A DNA stretch of 64,000 nucleotides from Fuerstiella sp. GTDB taxonomy: Bacteria > Planctomycetota > Planctomycetia > Planctomycetales > Planctomycetaceae. Shown here piece by piece: positions 27,893-37,411 of this stretch (the first letter of the stretch is position 1; each line of letters begins with the position of its first letter). The notes beneath the pieces were generated by a model. The model saw only the letters and a list, made by a program, of their open reading frames with translations. It ran no database searches and was not told where the DNA came from. The stretch is taken from NCBI GenBank assembly GCA_029245955.1, contig JAQWOH010000010.1, positions 57,226 to 121,225 of the forward strand, given 5' to 3'. The translations under genes were made by a program, and so were the position numbers.

Positions 27893-28255
27893 TCTCCCCG
27901 CGCTGCTGAACCTGTGCGGGGAGCCCAATCTTATTGGTCTCTGCAGCCGGCCTCGTCGCTGCCAGAGCAGTTTTCAAAGAGATGTGGTCGCAGTGTTCGG
28001 GGGAAAACACGGTCGCAAGCGGATAAACGTTCATGCCGGCGCCAAACGCTGCTAACGATCCAGCCTCGCTTCGACAAGAGACCGCACTGAGGTTAAGCGA
28101 TACTCCTGCCATTGACGGTTGGCGTTTTCAGCACAGGCAATATGTGGTTGAATCCTTCCGTCCGGGCAACGTGACGGTAAACTGAAACTGATTAACAGTG
28201 GTTCGTCATGTCGTCAGTGCGAAGAGCGTGAGAAATATTACTGTTGGGTGATTTA
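27893..28255. other. Intergenic region, no gene recognised
   Basis: About 360 bp holding the double hairpin at its left end and, at its right end, the upstream region of the DUF1587-type cytochrome gene with GGGTGA ahead of its ATG. Nothing else identifiable. Confidence 0.6.
27894..27937 (+). terminator. Double hairpin directly after the BNR pseudogene
   Basis: CTCCCCGC (27894-27901) pairs perfectly with GCGGGGAG (27916-27923), followed at once by CCAAT-CTT-ATTGG (27925-27937). It begins one base after the TAG stop of the broken gene. No long T-run. Confidence 0.6.
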
Positions 28256-30964
28256 ATGAAACGTGAAGTGGTTGCAATACTTCTGGCAGCACTTGTTTTC
28301 AGCGTGATGCAAGCCGTCGCACCATGCCAGGACAGCCAACTGCGTGTTCCGGCACGCCCGAAATTGGAGGATCTGAAAGTAGCGGGGGCACTGCGGTCAA
28401 AGTATCTGAAGCAGGTGCCACGTACAGTGGCCGCGGAAGTTCCCCAGGCCAATCTCGCAGTGTTCCGGAAGGTCATCCGGCCCTTGCTTAGTCAGGCTTG
28501 TGTGCAGTGTCATGGTCCCGAAGCACAGGAGGGAAATATTCGGATCGATACCCTGGACCCGGATCTGCTGCACGGCGATGACGTTGACTGGTGGCTGGAG
28601 ATTCTGGCTGTGCTCAGCAATGGCGAAATGCCTCCCGACGACGAAGCCGAACTGACGGACGTCGATCGCACCAGACTGATTGATTGGTTGTCACAGGAAA
28701 TTCAGGTTGCATCAACGGTCCGCCGGGCCACCGGGGGTTACTCGTCGTTTCGTCGCATGACTCGTTATGAGTACAAGTATGCATTGCAGGACATCCTCGG
28801 GGTGCCCTGGGATTTTGCCAACGATCTTCCGCCCGAGGCAAATTCGGAGGATGGTTTTCAAAACAGTTCTGAATTGCTGCATATGTCCGTCGAGCAGATC
28901 GAGACTTATCGCCGGATTGCACGTAAGGCTCTTGACCGCGCGACAGTCAGCGGGGAACAGCCTCCCGTTCTGTACTGGGGCGTGAGTATGCGACAGGCAG
29001 CGGAACTGGAGTGGCCGAAGCAGGCGGAACAGCTGGACAAGATCAGGGAAAAGTTCAAAGACGATCCGTTAAAGCAAAACGAAGAATTGGATCGGCTGAC
29101 TGCCAGCTTCAGGAATCCACACCACAACACTTACTACCGTGAGTTGTCGAGCGGGCGAACTGCACGTTCGTCATGGGCATACTATGGCGCAAAATACGCA
29201 TTTGAGCCGACCGATACTCGGCTGGAGATTCCGGACACGTTGGATACCGTCGCGGTCATTCCTCAGGGGCGAAATCAAAATCTGATTGTTGAACTCGGTG
29301 ATCGGGTTCCGGACGAAGGAATTATGCGAGTCAGAGTTCGTGCGTCACGGGCATCCGGCGATGACGGACAGATCCCGAGCATGCGGCTGGAGTTTGGCTG
29401 GAGGGCCAGCAACGAAGGTCGCGCTGTTATTCAGGTCAGTACGGCGGACACGCCGATCACTGCCGGTTTGGATGCCCCGCAGATTTATCAGTGGGATTTT
29501 CCGCTGGGGGACATCTATCCACGTAATTCGGTGCGTGGCAAGTCGAAAATGGGCGACCTGCCCAGTCCTTCTGAGTACATTCGGCTGGTTAACAGTTCGG
29601 TCTCGCATGGCGACATACAACTCGACTATGTGGAAGTCAGCACTCCGGCTCATGACCAGTGGCCGCCTAAATCTCATGCCGGAATTTTCATTAACAGTAA
29701 CAACAGAGACGATGAAACGGCCTACGCACGAAAATGCTTAACCGCTTTCATGACACGTGCCTGGCGACGAACAGTGACGGCAGAAGAGGTGGACAGAAAA
29801 ATTGAACTCTATCACGCGATGCGTCCGGAGTGTGAAAGCCTGGAAGAGGCTGTGGTCGAAGTGCTGGCGACCGTTCTCTCATCTCCCAATTTTCTCTACC
29901 TGGTTCGCACAGGGGCAGAAGGGGATTCAGTTGAACACGGGCAGGCACAACACGTTGCGGGACATGAGCTGGCAACGCGTCTGTCGATGTTTTTGTGGTG
30001 CAGTGTGCCGGATGCGGAACTGCTGCAACTGGCCAGCGGCGGGCAGCTGAACGATCCGAAGATCCTGGTGAGTCAGGTTAGACGGATGCTGGCAGACGAT
30101 CGCTCGCAGCGATTCTCAAAACACTTCGTTCGGCAATGGCTCGACATGCAGTTACTTGACTTTCTCGACATCGACCGGAAAGTTCATCCGTATTTTGATC
30201 CGTCTTTGAAACACGCAATGCAGCACGAACCCGTTGCATTCTTTCACGAAGTCCTGCAGCACGACGACAGTGTACTGGATTTTGTTCACGCCGATTACAC
30301 GATGGCGAACGAACGTCTTGCCGTTCATTACGGTTTTTCGGACGTGGCGGGCAATCATTTTCGTCGCGTCAAACTTAACGCGAATCACAGGCGTGGTGGA
30401 CTGCTGACTCAGGCGGGACTCTTGACGATGAATTCGGATGGTACAGACTCACATCCGCTCAAACGTGGGATCTGGTTGCTGGAGAGTCTTCTCAATGATC
30501 CTCCACCAGCCCCACCGCCAGCTGTCCCGGAAATTGATCTGGCCGATCCCGATATTGCCAAAATGACTCTTAAGCAGCGAATTGAAGACCATCGCAATCA
30601 TCCCGCCTGCATGTCCTGTCATTCAAAAATTGATCCCTGGGGAATTGCTTTCGAAAACTTTGATGCGACAGGACGTTGGCGTAATCAGATCAAAGGAAAA
30701 CCTGTTGACGCAGTGAGTCGACTATTCAATAACCAGAAGCTGGACGGCATGGAGGGACTCAAACGATATTTGCTGGAAAATCGACAAGACCAGTTTGTCC
30801 GCGGAATGGTTCATAAACTGGCCACATATGCTCTCGGAAGACCATTGACCTATGCCGACCACTCAAGTGTCGACACAATTACGGCTAATGTGCGCAGCCA
30901 GGGAGACGGGCTGTCAACGATGGTACAGTGCGTGGTGACAAGTGAACTGTTCCGGTCAAGGTAG
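28256..30964 (+). CDS. Cytochrome c / DUF1587-DUF1592-DUF1588-DUF1585 protein
   Basis: A 902-residue secreted planctomycete redox protein of the DUF1592 type. After the signal peptide (EVVAILLAALVFSVM) comes a cytochrome domain with CVQCHGPEAQEGN. DUF1587 follows (RRMTRYEYKYALQDILGVPW). A long beta-rich insert leads to DUF1595 (FMTRAWRRTVTAEEVDRKI) and then DUF1592. DUF1588 is marked by GGLLTQAGLLTMNSDGTDSH and PLKRGIWLLESLLNDPPPA, with CMSCHSKIDPWGIAFENFD carrying a second haem-type motif. DUF1585 is the final VRGMVHKLATYALGRPL. The DUF1552 gene starts 50 bp downstream, the standard partner. Start at 28256 chosen for the signal peptide and GGGTGA. Electron transfer to an unknown substrate is inferred. 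Confidence 0.92.
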   Translation: MKREVVAILLAALVFSVMQAVAPCQDSQLRVPARPKLEDLKVAGALRSKYLKQVPRTVAAEVPQANLAVFRKVIRPLLSQACVQCHGPEAQEGNIRIDTLDPDLLHGDDVDWWLEILAVLSNGEMPPDDEAELTDVDRTRLIDWLSQEIQVASTVRRATGGYSSFRRMTRYEYKYALQDILGVPWDFANDLPPEANSEDGFQNSSELLHMSVEQIETYRRIARKALDRATVSGEQPPVLYWGVSMRQAAELEWPKQAEQLDKIREKFKDDPLKQNEELDRLTASFRNPHHNTYYRELSSGRTARSSWAYYGAKYAFEPTDTRLEIPDTLDTVAVIPQGRNQNLIVELGDRVPDEGIMRVRVRASRASGDDGQIPSMRLEFGWRASNEGRAVIQVSTADTPITAGLDAPQIYQWDFPLGDIYPRNSVRGKSKMGDLPSPSEYIRLVNSSVSHGDIQLDYVEVSTPAHDQWPPKSHAGIFINSNNRDDETAYARKCLTAFMTRAWRRTVTAEEVDRKIELYHAMRPECESLEEAVVEVLATVLSSPNFLYLVRTGAEGDSVEHGQAQHVAGHELATRLSMFLWCSVPDAELLQLASGGQLNDPKILVSQVRRMLADDRSQRFSKHFVRQWLDMQLLDFLDIDRKVHPYFDPSLKHAMQHEPVAFFHEVLQHDDSVLDFVHADYTMANERLAVHYGFSDVAGNHFRRVKLNANHRRGGLLTQAGLLTMNSDGTDSHPLKRGIWLLESLLNDPPPAPPPAVPEIDLADPDIAKMTLKQRIEDHRNHPACMSCHSKIDPWGIAFENFDATGRWRNQIKGKPVDAVSRLFNNQKLDGMEGLKRYLLENRQDQFVRGMVHKLATYALGRPLTYADHSSVDTITANVRSQGDGLSTMVQCVVTSELFRSR

Positions 30965-31014
30965 ATTCGTTCGTTCGTCACGAAGCTCCGGAGTTTTGAA
31001 GAAAGAGACCAGAC

Positions 31015-32418
31015 GTGAACACAATTCTTGCTTCCCTTGATCGTCGTCGATTCTTGCGCGGGACCGGAGTGGCGCTGGCGCTGCCGTTGTTTGAATCCGT
31101 CACGATGTCACCGGCCGGCGCTGACGTCACAACCACCGGTCCCCGGCGGTTGGGGTGTTTCTACTTTCCTGACGGTGTGCCGATGCCGTTGCCCGAGGAT
31201 CCGGCACATAAAGACTGGGCGTGGTTTCCCCATGGCCAGGGCAGGGACTTCACCTTCACAAAGTGCCTTGCACCGCTTGAATCGTTGCGAGATGACGTGA
31301 CGGTTCTGTCCGGCTATTCTCACCCTTCAGTTCGCAGCACTCACGGTCATTCCAATGCGGACCAATTTCTGACTGCTGCCGCAACAGGGTCTGACGGACC
31401 GTACAGGAATACGATTTCACTTGATCAGGAGTTCGCCGCGCATGTTGGAGACCAGACTCGGTTTTCATCATTGGTGATGTCCACCGATGGCGGGACAGGA
31501 ACGCCACGAGGCGCTCATACGTTGTCTTTTAATAGAAATGGTCGCGCTGTACCGGCTGAACATCGACCGAAACGAGTGTTCGACATGCTGTTCGTCAAGA
31601 GCGACGGAGATGCGGCTCGCCGGCTTGCGCTGAGCAAAAATTCGCTGGATGAACTGCTGGCGGATGCAAAGTTGTTGCGCAAGACACTCTCGTCACAGGA
31701 CAGACGAAGTCTGGATGAATATCTGGATTCTGTACGTGAGGCAGAGGTCAAGGTGGAGAAGTCGAAACGCTGGATCAATACACCACTACCCACGGTGGAC
31801 GCTGACCATTTCAATCTCAACCTGACACCAGACGAACCCCGTCTTTATCTTCAAACGATGTTTGAGCTCATCTATCTGGCTTTCAAAACCGATTCCACAC
31901 GCGTCGCCACCTATCAGATTGGCAGAGAAAACGGAGTCGGCAAGAGCGACCATCTGGCCCGTGCCGTGGGATTCAATCTGTCTCACCAGTTATCTCACGA
32001 AACGAAGAAGCCGGGTGGCTGGAAGAATTTCGGAATCTACTGCCGGTTTCTGAACGAGGAGTACGGCCGTTTTATAATGAAGCTTAAACAGACCCCGGAA
32101 CCCGCCGGAGGAGGGTCGATGCTGGACAACACGCTACTTTTGTATGGTTCAGCCTCCAGCGCATTCCATCTGTCTCGAAACTATCCTCTGATCCTGGCTG
32201 GCGGACAGAACATGGGATTCCGGCACGGCCAGTATCTCAACCATGGGGGCGCCAATCCTCAGGCCGGGGGCTGGGATGGTGGCCAGGAGCCGTGGCAAAA
32301 AGAGGTTTCACGCAAAGACAGGCGTCTGGCAAACGTTTTTGCCACCATGCTTCAGGGCCTTGGCGTCACGACCGAATCATTTGCTGGCAGCGATGGCACG
32401 ATTGCTGAACTTTTTTAG
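31015..32418 (+). CDS. DUF1552 family secreted protein
   Basis: A 467-residue DUF1552 protein. The N-terminus LDRRRFLRGTGVALALPLFE is a strong twin-arginine signal, so export is in a folded state, possibly with a metal cofactor. Family segments: RRLGCFYFPDGVPMPL, VLSGYSHPSVRSTHGHSNAD, LSLQ-type SLDQEFAAHVG, ATYQIGRENG, MLDNTLLLYGSASSAFHLSR and LANVFATMLQGLGV. It forms a pair with the DUF1587-type cytochrome gene upstream. It starts with GTG. Function is not established; distant similarity to the DUF1501/alkaline-phosphatase-like proteins suggests a hydrolytic partner for the cytochrome. Confidence 0.9.
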   Translation: MNTILASLDRRRFLRGTGVALALPLFESVTMSPAGADVTTTGPRRLGCFYFPDGVPMPLPEDPAHKDWAWFPHGQGRDFTFTKCLAPLESLRDDVTVLSGYSHPSVRSTHGHSNADQFLTAAATGSDGPYRNTISLDQEFAAHVGDQTRFSSLVMSTDGGTGTPRGAHTLSFNRNGRAVPAEHRPKRVFDMLFVKSDGDAARRLALSKNSLDELLADAKLLRKTLSSQDRRSLDEYLDSVREAEVKVEKSKRWINTPLPTVDADHFNLNLTPDEPRLYLQTMFELIYLAFKTDSTRVATYQIGRENGVGKSDHLARAVGFNLSHQLSHETKKPGGWKNFGIYCRFLNEEYGRFIMKLKQTPEPAGGGSMLDNTLLLYGSASSAFHLSRNYPLILAGGQNMGFRHGQYLNHGGANPQAGGWDGGQEPWQKEVSRKDRRLANVFATMLQGLGVTTESFAGSDGTIAELF

Positions 32419-32742
32419 TCTTTCGCTGCGGTACAGGTTCTGACCCGGTCCCGCTGTGCCATCAATGAAACGGCGTCTGTGCCTCGATTTTCGAATCTCT
32501 TCAGCAAGCAGACTTGCAGGAATAGACTCCTGGATCGCTTCCCCGTACTCTGACTCAACTGCGACAGCCTGGCGTCCGGTTGTCGCAGTTGCATGTCACG
32601 CGTCAATCGAATGCTGACTTGTTGCCGAACGATACCTGTCGCCGTGGCCGCGGAAACGTTTTGTGAACAGCGAATCTGAATTTCTGACAGGCATCGTCAG
32701 CCCCGACACACAAATTTTCTGCTGTCCGTTGAGACAATTCCT
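32419..32742. other. Intergenic region with strong hairpin only
   Basis: About 320 bp between the DUF1552 gene and the peptidase-like gene. Apart from the 14-bp hairpin at 32556 nothing is recognised. Confidence 0.6.
32556..32591. terminator. 14-bp hairpin, possible terminator
   Basis: CAACTGCGACAGCC (32556-32569) pairs with GGTTGTCGCAGTTG (32578-32591), a 14-bp stem with one G-U pair and an eight-base loop. It lies about 140 bp after the DUF1552 stop and 150 bp before the next gene. There is no T-run, so it could also be a regulatory structure. Confidence 0.55.
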
Positions 32743-34104
32743 ATGCCGTACCTGATTGCACTTCCGGCCATTTTTCTGATTCTCAGCACGTCATTCATAT
32801 ATGCAGCTGATTACAGCGTCGTCGTCAATGCTGCGACGTACAAGGATCCGTCATGGAAAGCTGTCGCTGATGCGCTGTTGTATAAGCATGGTGGAAAACT
32901 TCTGACATATGAGTCGAGCCCCGATGAGGTGCTTGATCAACTGCATCAGGACCATCCTCGTTACACGTGTTTTGTGGCGACTCGTGATGAAGCTGGAAGA
33001 GAGTTTGTGGCGACCGTCCACCAGCTCACTCGGAAGCTGGACGATGATCCGTATACCGACACGTTTTGGGGCATTCTGACCGGCTACGATGCTGCCAATG
33101 CGCTGGCCATTGCGAAGTACCGAGACACGCTCACCGTGCGCAAGGTTGCATCAGGTACTGAGATCGCTCTTGAAATGTGTGAACAGGGGCTATGGTACGA
33201 CGAACTGGTGAAGAATAAATTTGTGCGAAAACAGAAGGCAGGCAGCGTGCAGCAGTTGCAGGGGCCGGATGACACTACCGATGCCCTGGTGAAATCCCTC
33301 AACGATTTTCAGCCGGATCTTTTTGTGACATCCGGTCATGCCACAGAGCGGAACTGGCAGATTGGATTTCGTTATCGCAATGGATTTTTTAAGTCCATGG
33401 GCGGACAGATGTACGGTGAAGACACGCACCGCAACCGAATCGATGTCGATTCGCCGAACGCCAAAGTGTATCTGCCCATTGGCAACTGCCTGATGGGACA
33501 TATTGACGGCCCGGACGCTATGGCGCTGGCATGGATGAACGATGTCGGTGTGAAGCAGATGATCGGGTACACTGTGCCAACATGGTTTGGGTATGGGGGC
33601 TGGGGAGTTTTGGATTATTTTGTCGAGCAGCCCGGTCGCTATTCACTGACAGAAGCATTTTTTGCCAACCATTTTTCCTTAATTCATGCGTTGGAGACTG
33701 ATTCCGGTGATCAGCGAGGAATGGAATTTGATCGCGACGTTGTTGCGTTTTATGGAGATCCGAAATGGGAAGCTCGAATGGCAGCAGCCAACTGTGCTTA
33801 TGACCAGACTCTGACCGTTAACGACAACGTGTATACGTTGCGGGTGACGCCGAATCGCGGGGTTGATTCCTTTAAGCCGATCAACATGAATGGATCGCAG
33901 CGTGGCTGGCGTGCCATCGTGCACTGGCTGCCTGAACGAGTTACTGATATCCGCGTCATCAAAGGTACAGAATTCAAACCGGTGATCACTGACGATTGTG
34001 TCCTGCTGCCGAACCCGCGAGAGTGTGACCCGTCGGTTCCCTATGAAGTTGTGTTTACGGCCAGCGTTGCGGGTGACGGGGATGTCCGACGAACCGTGGA
34101 TTAA
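32743..34104 (+). CDS. Secreted protein with clan CD (gingipain/caspase-like) peptidase signature
   Basis: A 453-residue protein with a signal peptide ending near residue 21 (IALPAIFLILSTSFIYAAD). Two hydrophobic strands each end in a potential catalytic residue: PDLFVTSGHATERNWQ with His199 and KVYLPIGNCLMGHIDG with Cys249. A small-residue hydrophobic strand follows (KQMIGYTVPTWFGYGGWG). This order, His after a strand then Cys after the next strand about 50 residues on, is that of clan CD cysteine peptidases, especially C25 gingipains. The N-terminal half (YSVVVNAATYKDPSWKAVAD) also looks Rossmann-like, as in C25. The last 120 residues are beta-rich. I do not recognise a named family, and the peptidase call is inference. 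The gene stands alone. Confidence 0.55.
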   Translation: MPYLIALPAIFLILSTSFIYAADYSVVVNAATYKDPSWKAVADALLYKHGGKLLTYESSPDEVLDQLHQDHPRYTCFVATRDEAGREFVATVHQLTRKLDDDPYTDTFWGILTGYDAANALAIAKYRDTLTVRKVASGTEIALEMCEQGLWYDELVKNKFVRKQKAGSVQQLQGPDDTTDALVKSLNDFQPDLFVTSGHATERNWQIGFRYRNGFFKSMGGQMYGEDTHRNRIDVDSPNAKVYLPIGNCLMGHIDGPDAMALAWMNDVGVKQMIGYTVPTWFGYGGWGVLDYFVEQPGRYSLTEAFFANHFSLIHALETDSGDQRGMEFDRDVVAFYGDPKWEARMAAANCAYDQTLTVNDNVYTLRVTPNRGVDSFKPINMNGSQRGWRAIVHWLPERVTDIRVIKGTEFKPVITDDCVLLPNPRECDPSVPYEVVFTASVAGDGDVRRTVD

Positions 34105-34748
34105 AGTTTTATCCACGAAGCTGTTGACTAAGCCACGTAGAAAGATGTTCCCAACTCAATTTTCCATTGCAGAATAGTTTGAATCAGGGCTCCCCGCGAA
34201 CACGGATCTTTACATTTCTGTTGTTGTCACCGTCCATCCAACAAGTTATCGGTGTGGGTATGCTGAAGATTCCGTCAGACCCGGCATCACTGAATCGCAA
34301 GGCAGAAAGTCTGATATTGATGAATTGTTTTGCCGATTGATCGTGACAGACGGCACCGTTCAACCACTATTCCACGGCAACGGGGATCGGGATCGGAATC
34401 GGGCAGCCCAACTTCAGCACGGATAATCAGAACCGCTCAGTGAAGAGGCCACCGTTATTGATGTTGGCGGCATTGCACTCAGCAGGTTCAGGACACCAGC
34501 CTGATGAGCGGGCGTTATCAGGCCCCGATGGACGGATTGGTGGTCCGCCGCAGCAGGGTGGTTAACGGATCTTCGTAAGAAGCTCTTTCACGAACTGATT
34601 CCAGTGGGAATTGTCGTTCATCGGGCACACTGCAATACTCAGACGAGCAGGCCGCTGGACAGACTTGTTCCTGCCAACTGTCCTCGATACTGTTCCGGTA
34701 CTTGTTTGTTGCGGTCAGTGGACCCTGGTTCGACAGGAATCATGACAC
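34105..34748. other. Intergenic region with possible decayed coding segments
   Basis: About 640 bp. No intact gene. On the minus strand, in-frame pieces such as WMDGDNNRNVKIRVRGEP (near 34190-34240) and ECNAANINNGGLFTERF (near 34430-34485) look protein-like but are separated by stops. They match nothing I can name. The ceramidase-like gene's promoter should lie at the right end. Confidence 0.4.
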
Positions 34749-36179
34749 ATGCTCATGGCACGGACGATCCGACTATTCAGAGTGATTCTTATTCTGGCCG
34801 GTGTGCCGCCTCTGTTCCCGGGTGCTGTGGGGGCTGACGACTTCTGTGCGGGCGCGGCGACTGCAGATCTGACGCCGGGTGAAGGTGTTTCACTGGACGG
34901 CCCCATCAGTAAACCCGGGCCCGTACGCGGAGTGCACGACCCGCTGACGTCTCGAGCATTGGTCCTGCAGCAAGGGGGTACGTCTGTTCTGATCGTCGTC
35001 AACGACATGTGTATGATTGACCGCGAAGTCTATGACGCCGCCAAGAAGATCGTCCACGAAAAGACGGGCATTCCGATCAGCCATCAGCTGATGGCGGCTA
35101 CTCATTCGCACGCCACGCCGCGTGTGGTGCGAATCAGTAATCGGTCACCTGACGAAGCATATCGTTCACTGGTCGCCAAACGAATTGCGGAAGCTGCGGT
35201 GAGAGCGTTCGATAATCTCGCGCCGGCAAAGGTTGGCTTTGGTACTTTTCCCATGCCAGGTCTGGCGGCGTGTCGTCGGTCATTGTGTAAACCGGGGTCA
35301 GTTGGTGTAAACCCGTTTGGAGAGGAGGGGGAAGTTATTAAGTCTGTTGCCGGCAGAAGCGATGCAGTGATTCGTCCCGCCGGTCCCGTGGATCCGGACT
35401 TTTCCGTTCTGTCATTACAACATGCAGACGGTCAGCCGATGGCGTTGCTGGGCAATTTCAGCGTGCATTACTGCGGCGGATACGCCGGTGGTCTTGTCAG
35501 TGCTGACTACTTCGGCTGTTATGCCAGACGACTGGAATCAAAGCTCTCCTCGGGGAACGGACACGCACCATTCGTTGGCATTATGAGTAATGCGACAAGC
35601 GGTGATATCGGTTCGTTTCGACGCACTGAGGGACTAAATCCACCGTGGTCCCGCATGGAGCACTTCGGCAATATGCTGGCCGATGAAAGTCTTGATCTGC
35701 TGTCAAGGATCGCGCATGCAGAACCGAAGTCGCTGAACGTTGTTATGGCCGAACTCCCACTGAGCGTTCGCAGGCCGGACGCGGACCGTGTTGAATGGGC
35801 TACTCGGCTGTTGAGTCAGCCTGACGGCAAAGGCAGTCACCGCTGGAGTCGCATTTATGCCGAAGAAACAATGCATCTGCATGAGTTTCCGGGCCGGTAC
35901 AATATTCCGCTGCAGGCTATTCAACTTGGTGACATCGGAATTGCTGCCGCGCCGTGTGAGGTCTTCTCTGAGACAGGACTCGCGATAAAAGCGGCGAGTC
36001 CTTTCAAAGATACCATGACAATGGAACTGGCGAATGGTTACAGCGGCTACCTGCCGTCGGAGCAGCAACACGGTTGGGGTGGCTACGAAACCTGGCCGGC
36101 GCGCAGCAGTCACCTTGAAGTTACCGCGGAATCAAAGATCAGGAATGAGCTGTTGCGTCTGCTGCAGCAGCTTCGCTGA
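34749..36179 (+). CDS. Secreted neutral/alkaline ceramidase-like protein
   Basis: A 476-residue protein with a signal peptide (RLFRVILILAGVPPLFPGAV). Its N-terminal domain resembles the neutral/alkaline non-lysosomal ceramidases: AGAATADLTPGEGVSLDGPI, SRALVLQQGGTSVLIVVNDM, and HQLMAATHSHATPRV with the His-rich zinc site. LLGNFSVHYCGGYAGG and FVGIMSNATSGDIGS follow in the expected order. True ceramidases are over 600 residues and have a C-terminal Ig-like domain; that part is absent, as in most planctomycete homologues, so the substrate need not be ceramide. A second ATG lies six bases after the first. Solitary gene. Confidence 0.85.
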   Translation: MLMARTIRLFRVILILAGVPPLFPGAVGADDFCAGAATADLTPGEGVSLDGPISKPGPVRGVHDPLTSRALVLQQGGTSVLIVVNDMCMIDREVYDAAKKIVHEKTGIPISHQLMAATHSHATPRVVRISNRSPDEAYRSLVAKRIAEAAVRAFDNLAPAKVGFGTFPMPGLAACRRSLCKPGSVGVNPFGEEGEVIKSVAGRSDAVIRPAGPVDPDFSVLSLQHADGQPMALLGNFSVHYCGGYAGGLVSADYFGCYARRLESKLSSGNGHAPFVGIMSNATSGDIGSFRRTEGLNPPWSRMEHFGNMLADESLDLLSRIAHAEPKSLNVVMAELPLSVRRPDADRVEWATRLLSQPDGKGSHRWSRIYAEETMHLHEFPGRYNIPLQAIQLGDIGIAAAPCEVFSETGLAIKAASPFKDTMTMELANGYSGYLPSEQQHGWGGYETWPARSSHLEVTAESKIRNELLRLLQQLR

Positions 36180-36523
36180 ATTCTGTCGGCCGCCTGCTTT
36201 TTGTCTCTTTTGTGATATTCTTGCACAAGAGAGTAACCGGGCATTTCGTCTGCATTTCGGCCTGCCGTGCCTGGTATTACCAACGTCTCATGCAGGCCGC
36301 TCGAAGTTCGGATTGTGCGTGGCCGTGCCACTACACAGAACGCTATCGACACAACCGAACTGACCGGCAGCATTTCTCATCACCGGAAGCCGGAACTGTT
36401 TATTCTGACGGCCAAACCTGACGAAGGTGATGGAAATGCGAACCCGCATGGACGCGGCACCGCTGTTTGTTTTTTCAGACAGTTTCGCAGGACATGAGTG
36501 ACCTCAGAAAAGGAGTTCCCGCA
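36180..36523. other. Intergenic region upstream of the ABC cluster
   Basis: About 340 bp. A 76-codon frame (36267-36497) crosses it without ribosome site or recognisable similarity and is not called. The region must contain the promoter of the thioredoxin-fold/ABC cluster; no operator is obvious. Confidence 0.55.
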
Positions 36524-37312
36524 ATGGCTGTTATTGGTCGACGCGGCCGGGCCACCACGCTCACCCTGGCGCTTGCTGCAGTTTTCTTCTTCCAGCCCTC
36601 GGAAGTACTGGCAGAATCGGCCGGTCAAAGTTCTCTGGCGACCGCCACCAGACAGCAGAAGTTTGCTTTCATTCTGTTTTATCGCACGAATAACGCTGCG
36701 ACTCAGGCCATGTACAAAGTGCTGCATGCGGAAGTCGAACGGCGTGATAATGCAGCGCTTGTTCCGCTGAACATCACTGATGCGCAGGAGCGAGAGATCG
36801 TTGAACAATACGACGCCAGCCGTACACCGATGCCTGCGGTCATGGCAGTTGCACCCAATGGTGCAATTACAGGTGTTTTTGCTCAGAAGCTGCTGCCGGC
36901 ACATGTGGAATCAGCAATCGTTACGCCCGCTCAGACGCAGTGCATGCGAGCCCTGCAGGATAAGAAGCTCGTTCTGCTGTGTGTTCACCCAGCTGGCTCA
37001 CGGAAGGTCCCTGTCGGTGTTCAGCAGTTTCGCTCCGACAGCCTGAACGTGAATCGCACTCATCTTGTCAGCATTCAGGCGGGAGATCCTGCTGAAGTGA
37101 AGTTCCTGCAGCAACTGAAGGTGCGTTCGGATATTTCGACCGCTGTTACCGCATTTATGGCTCCTCCTGGTGTCCTGCTGGGAACTTACAATGACAAGGT
37201 AACCCCCACGATTCTGATGAATCGGCTGGCCGCCGCCGGGCAGTGCTGTGCTGACCCCAACTGTAAACATCGTCAGGCAGCGTCCGCCGCCCGGCCGACG
37301 ACTCGCCGCTAA
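36524..37312 (+). CDS. Secreted thioredoxin-fold protein with C-terminal Cys cluster
   Basis: A 262-residue protein starting at the ATG with AGGAG eight bases upstream; a longer frame from 36467 lacks this. The signal peptide (ATTLTLALAAVFFFQPSEVL) is followed by two thioredoxin-like halves. FAFILFYRTNNAATQAMYKV places TNNAAT where an active CxxC would be, so the first half is not an active thioredoxin. A cis-Pro-type loop follows in RTPMPAVMAVAPNG. The second half repeats the pattern more weakly. The extreme C-terminus carries CCADPNCKH, a likely metal-binding cluster. It is the first gene of a cluster with an FtsX-type permease, an ABC ATPase and a 36-residue membrane peptide. Periplasmic partner of that transporter is the most natural reading. 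Confidence 0.65.
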   Translation: MAVIGRRGRATTLTLALAAVFFFQPSEVLAESAGQSSLATATRQQKFAFILFYRTNNAATQAMYKVLHAEVERRDNAALVPLNITDAQEREIVEQYDASRTPMPAVMAVAPNGAITGVFAQKLLPAHVESAIVTPAQTQCMRALQDKKLVLLCVHPAGSRKVPVGVQQFRSDSLNVNRTHLVSIQAGDPAEVKFLQQLKVRSDISTAVTAFMAPPGVLLGTYNDKVTPTILMNRLAAAGQCCADPNCKHRQAASAARPTTRR

Positions 37313-37411
37313 AAAATTCAGCACGTCTGCTGGCACTGCATCTTTCCGATCAAAGGCCCCATCGACGCGTTCCGGCATTGTCGCACCGTTTTCGCTGAAG
37401 GAATGGACTCT

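Noticed and set aside
34185..34485. Minus-strand protein-like pieces in the gap before the ceramidase-like gene
   Set aside because: Several in-frame stops and no recognised family; too weak to call even a pseudogene, so only mentioned as a possible remnant.
36267..36497. 76-codon plus-strand frame upstream of the thioredoxin-fold gene
   Set aside because: No ribosome site, no conserved motif, and it ends where the real gene's leader begins.
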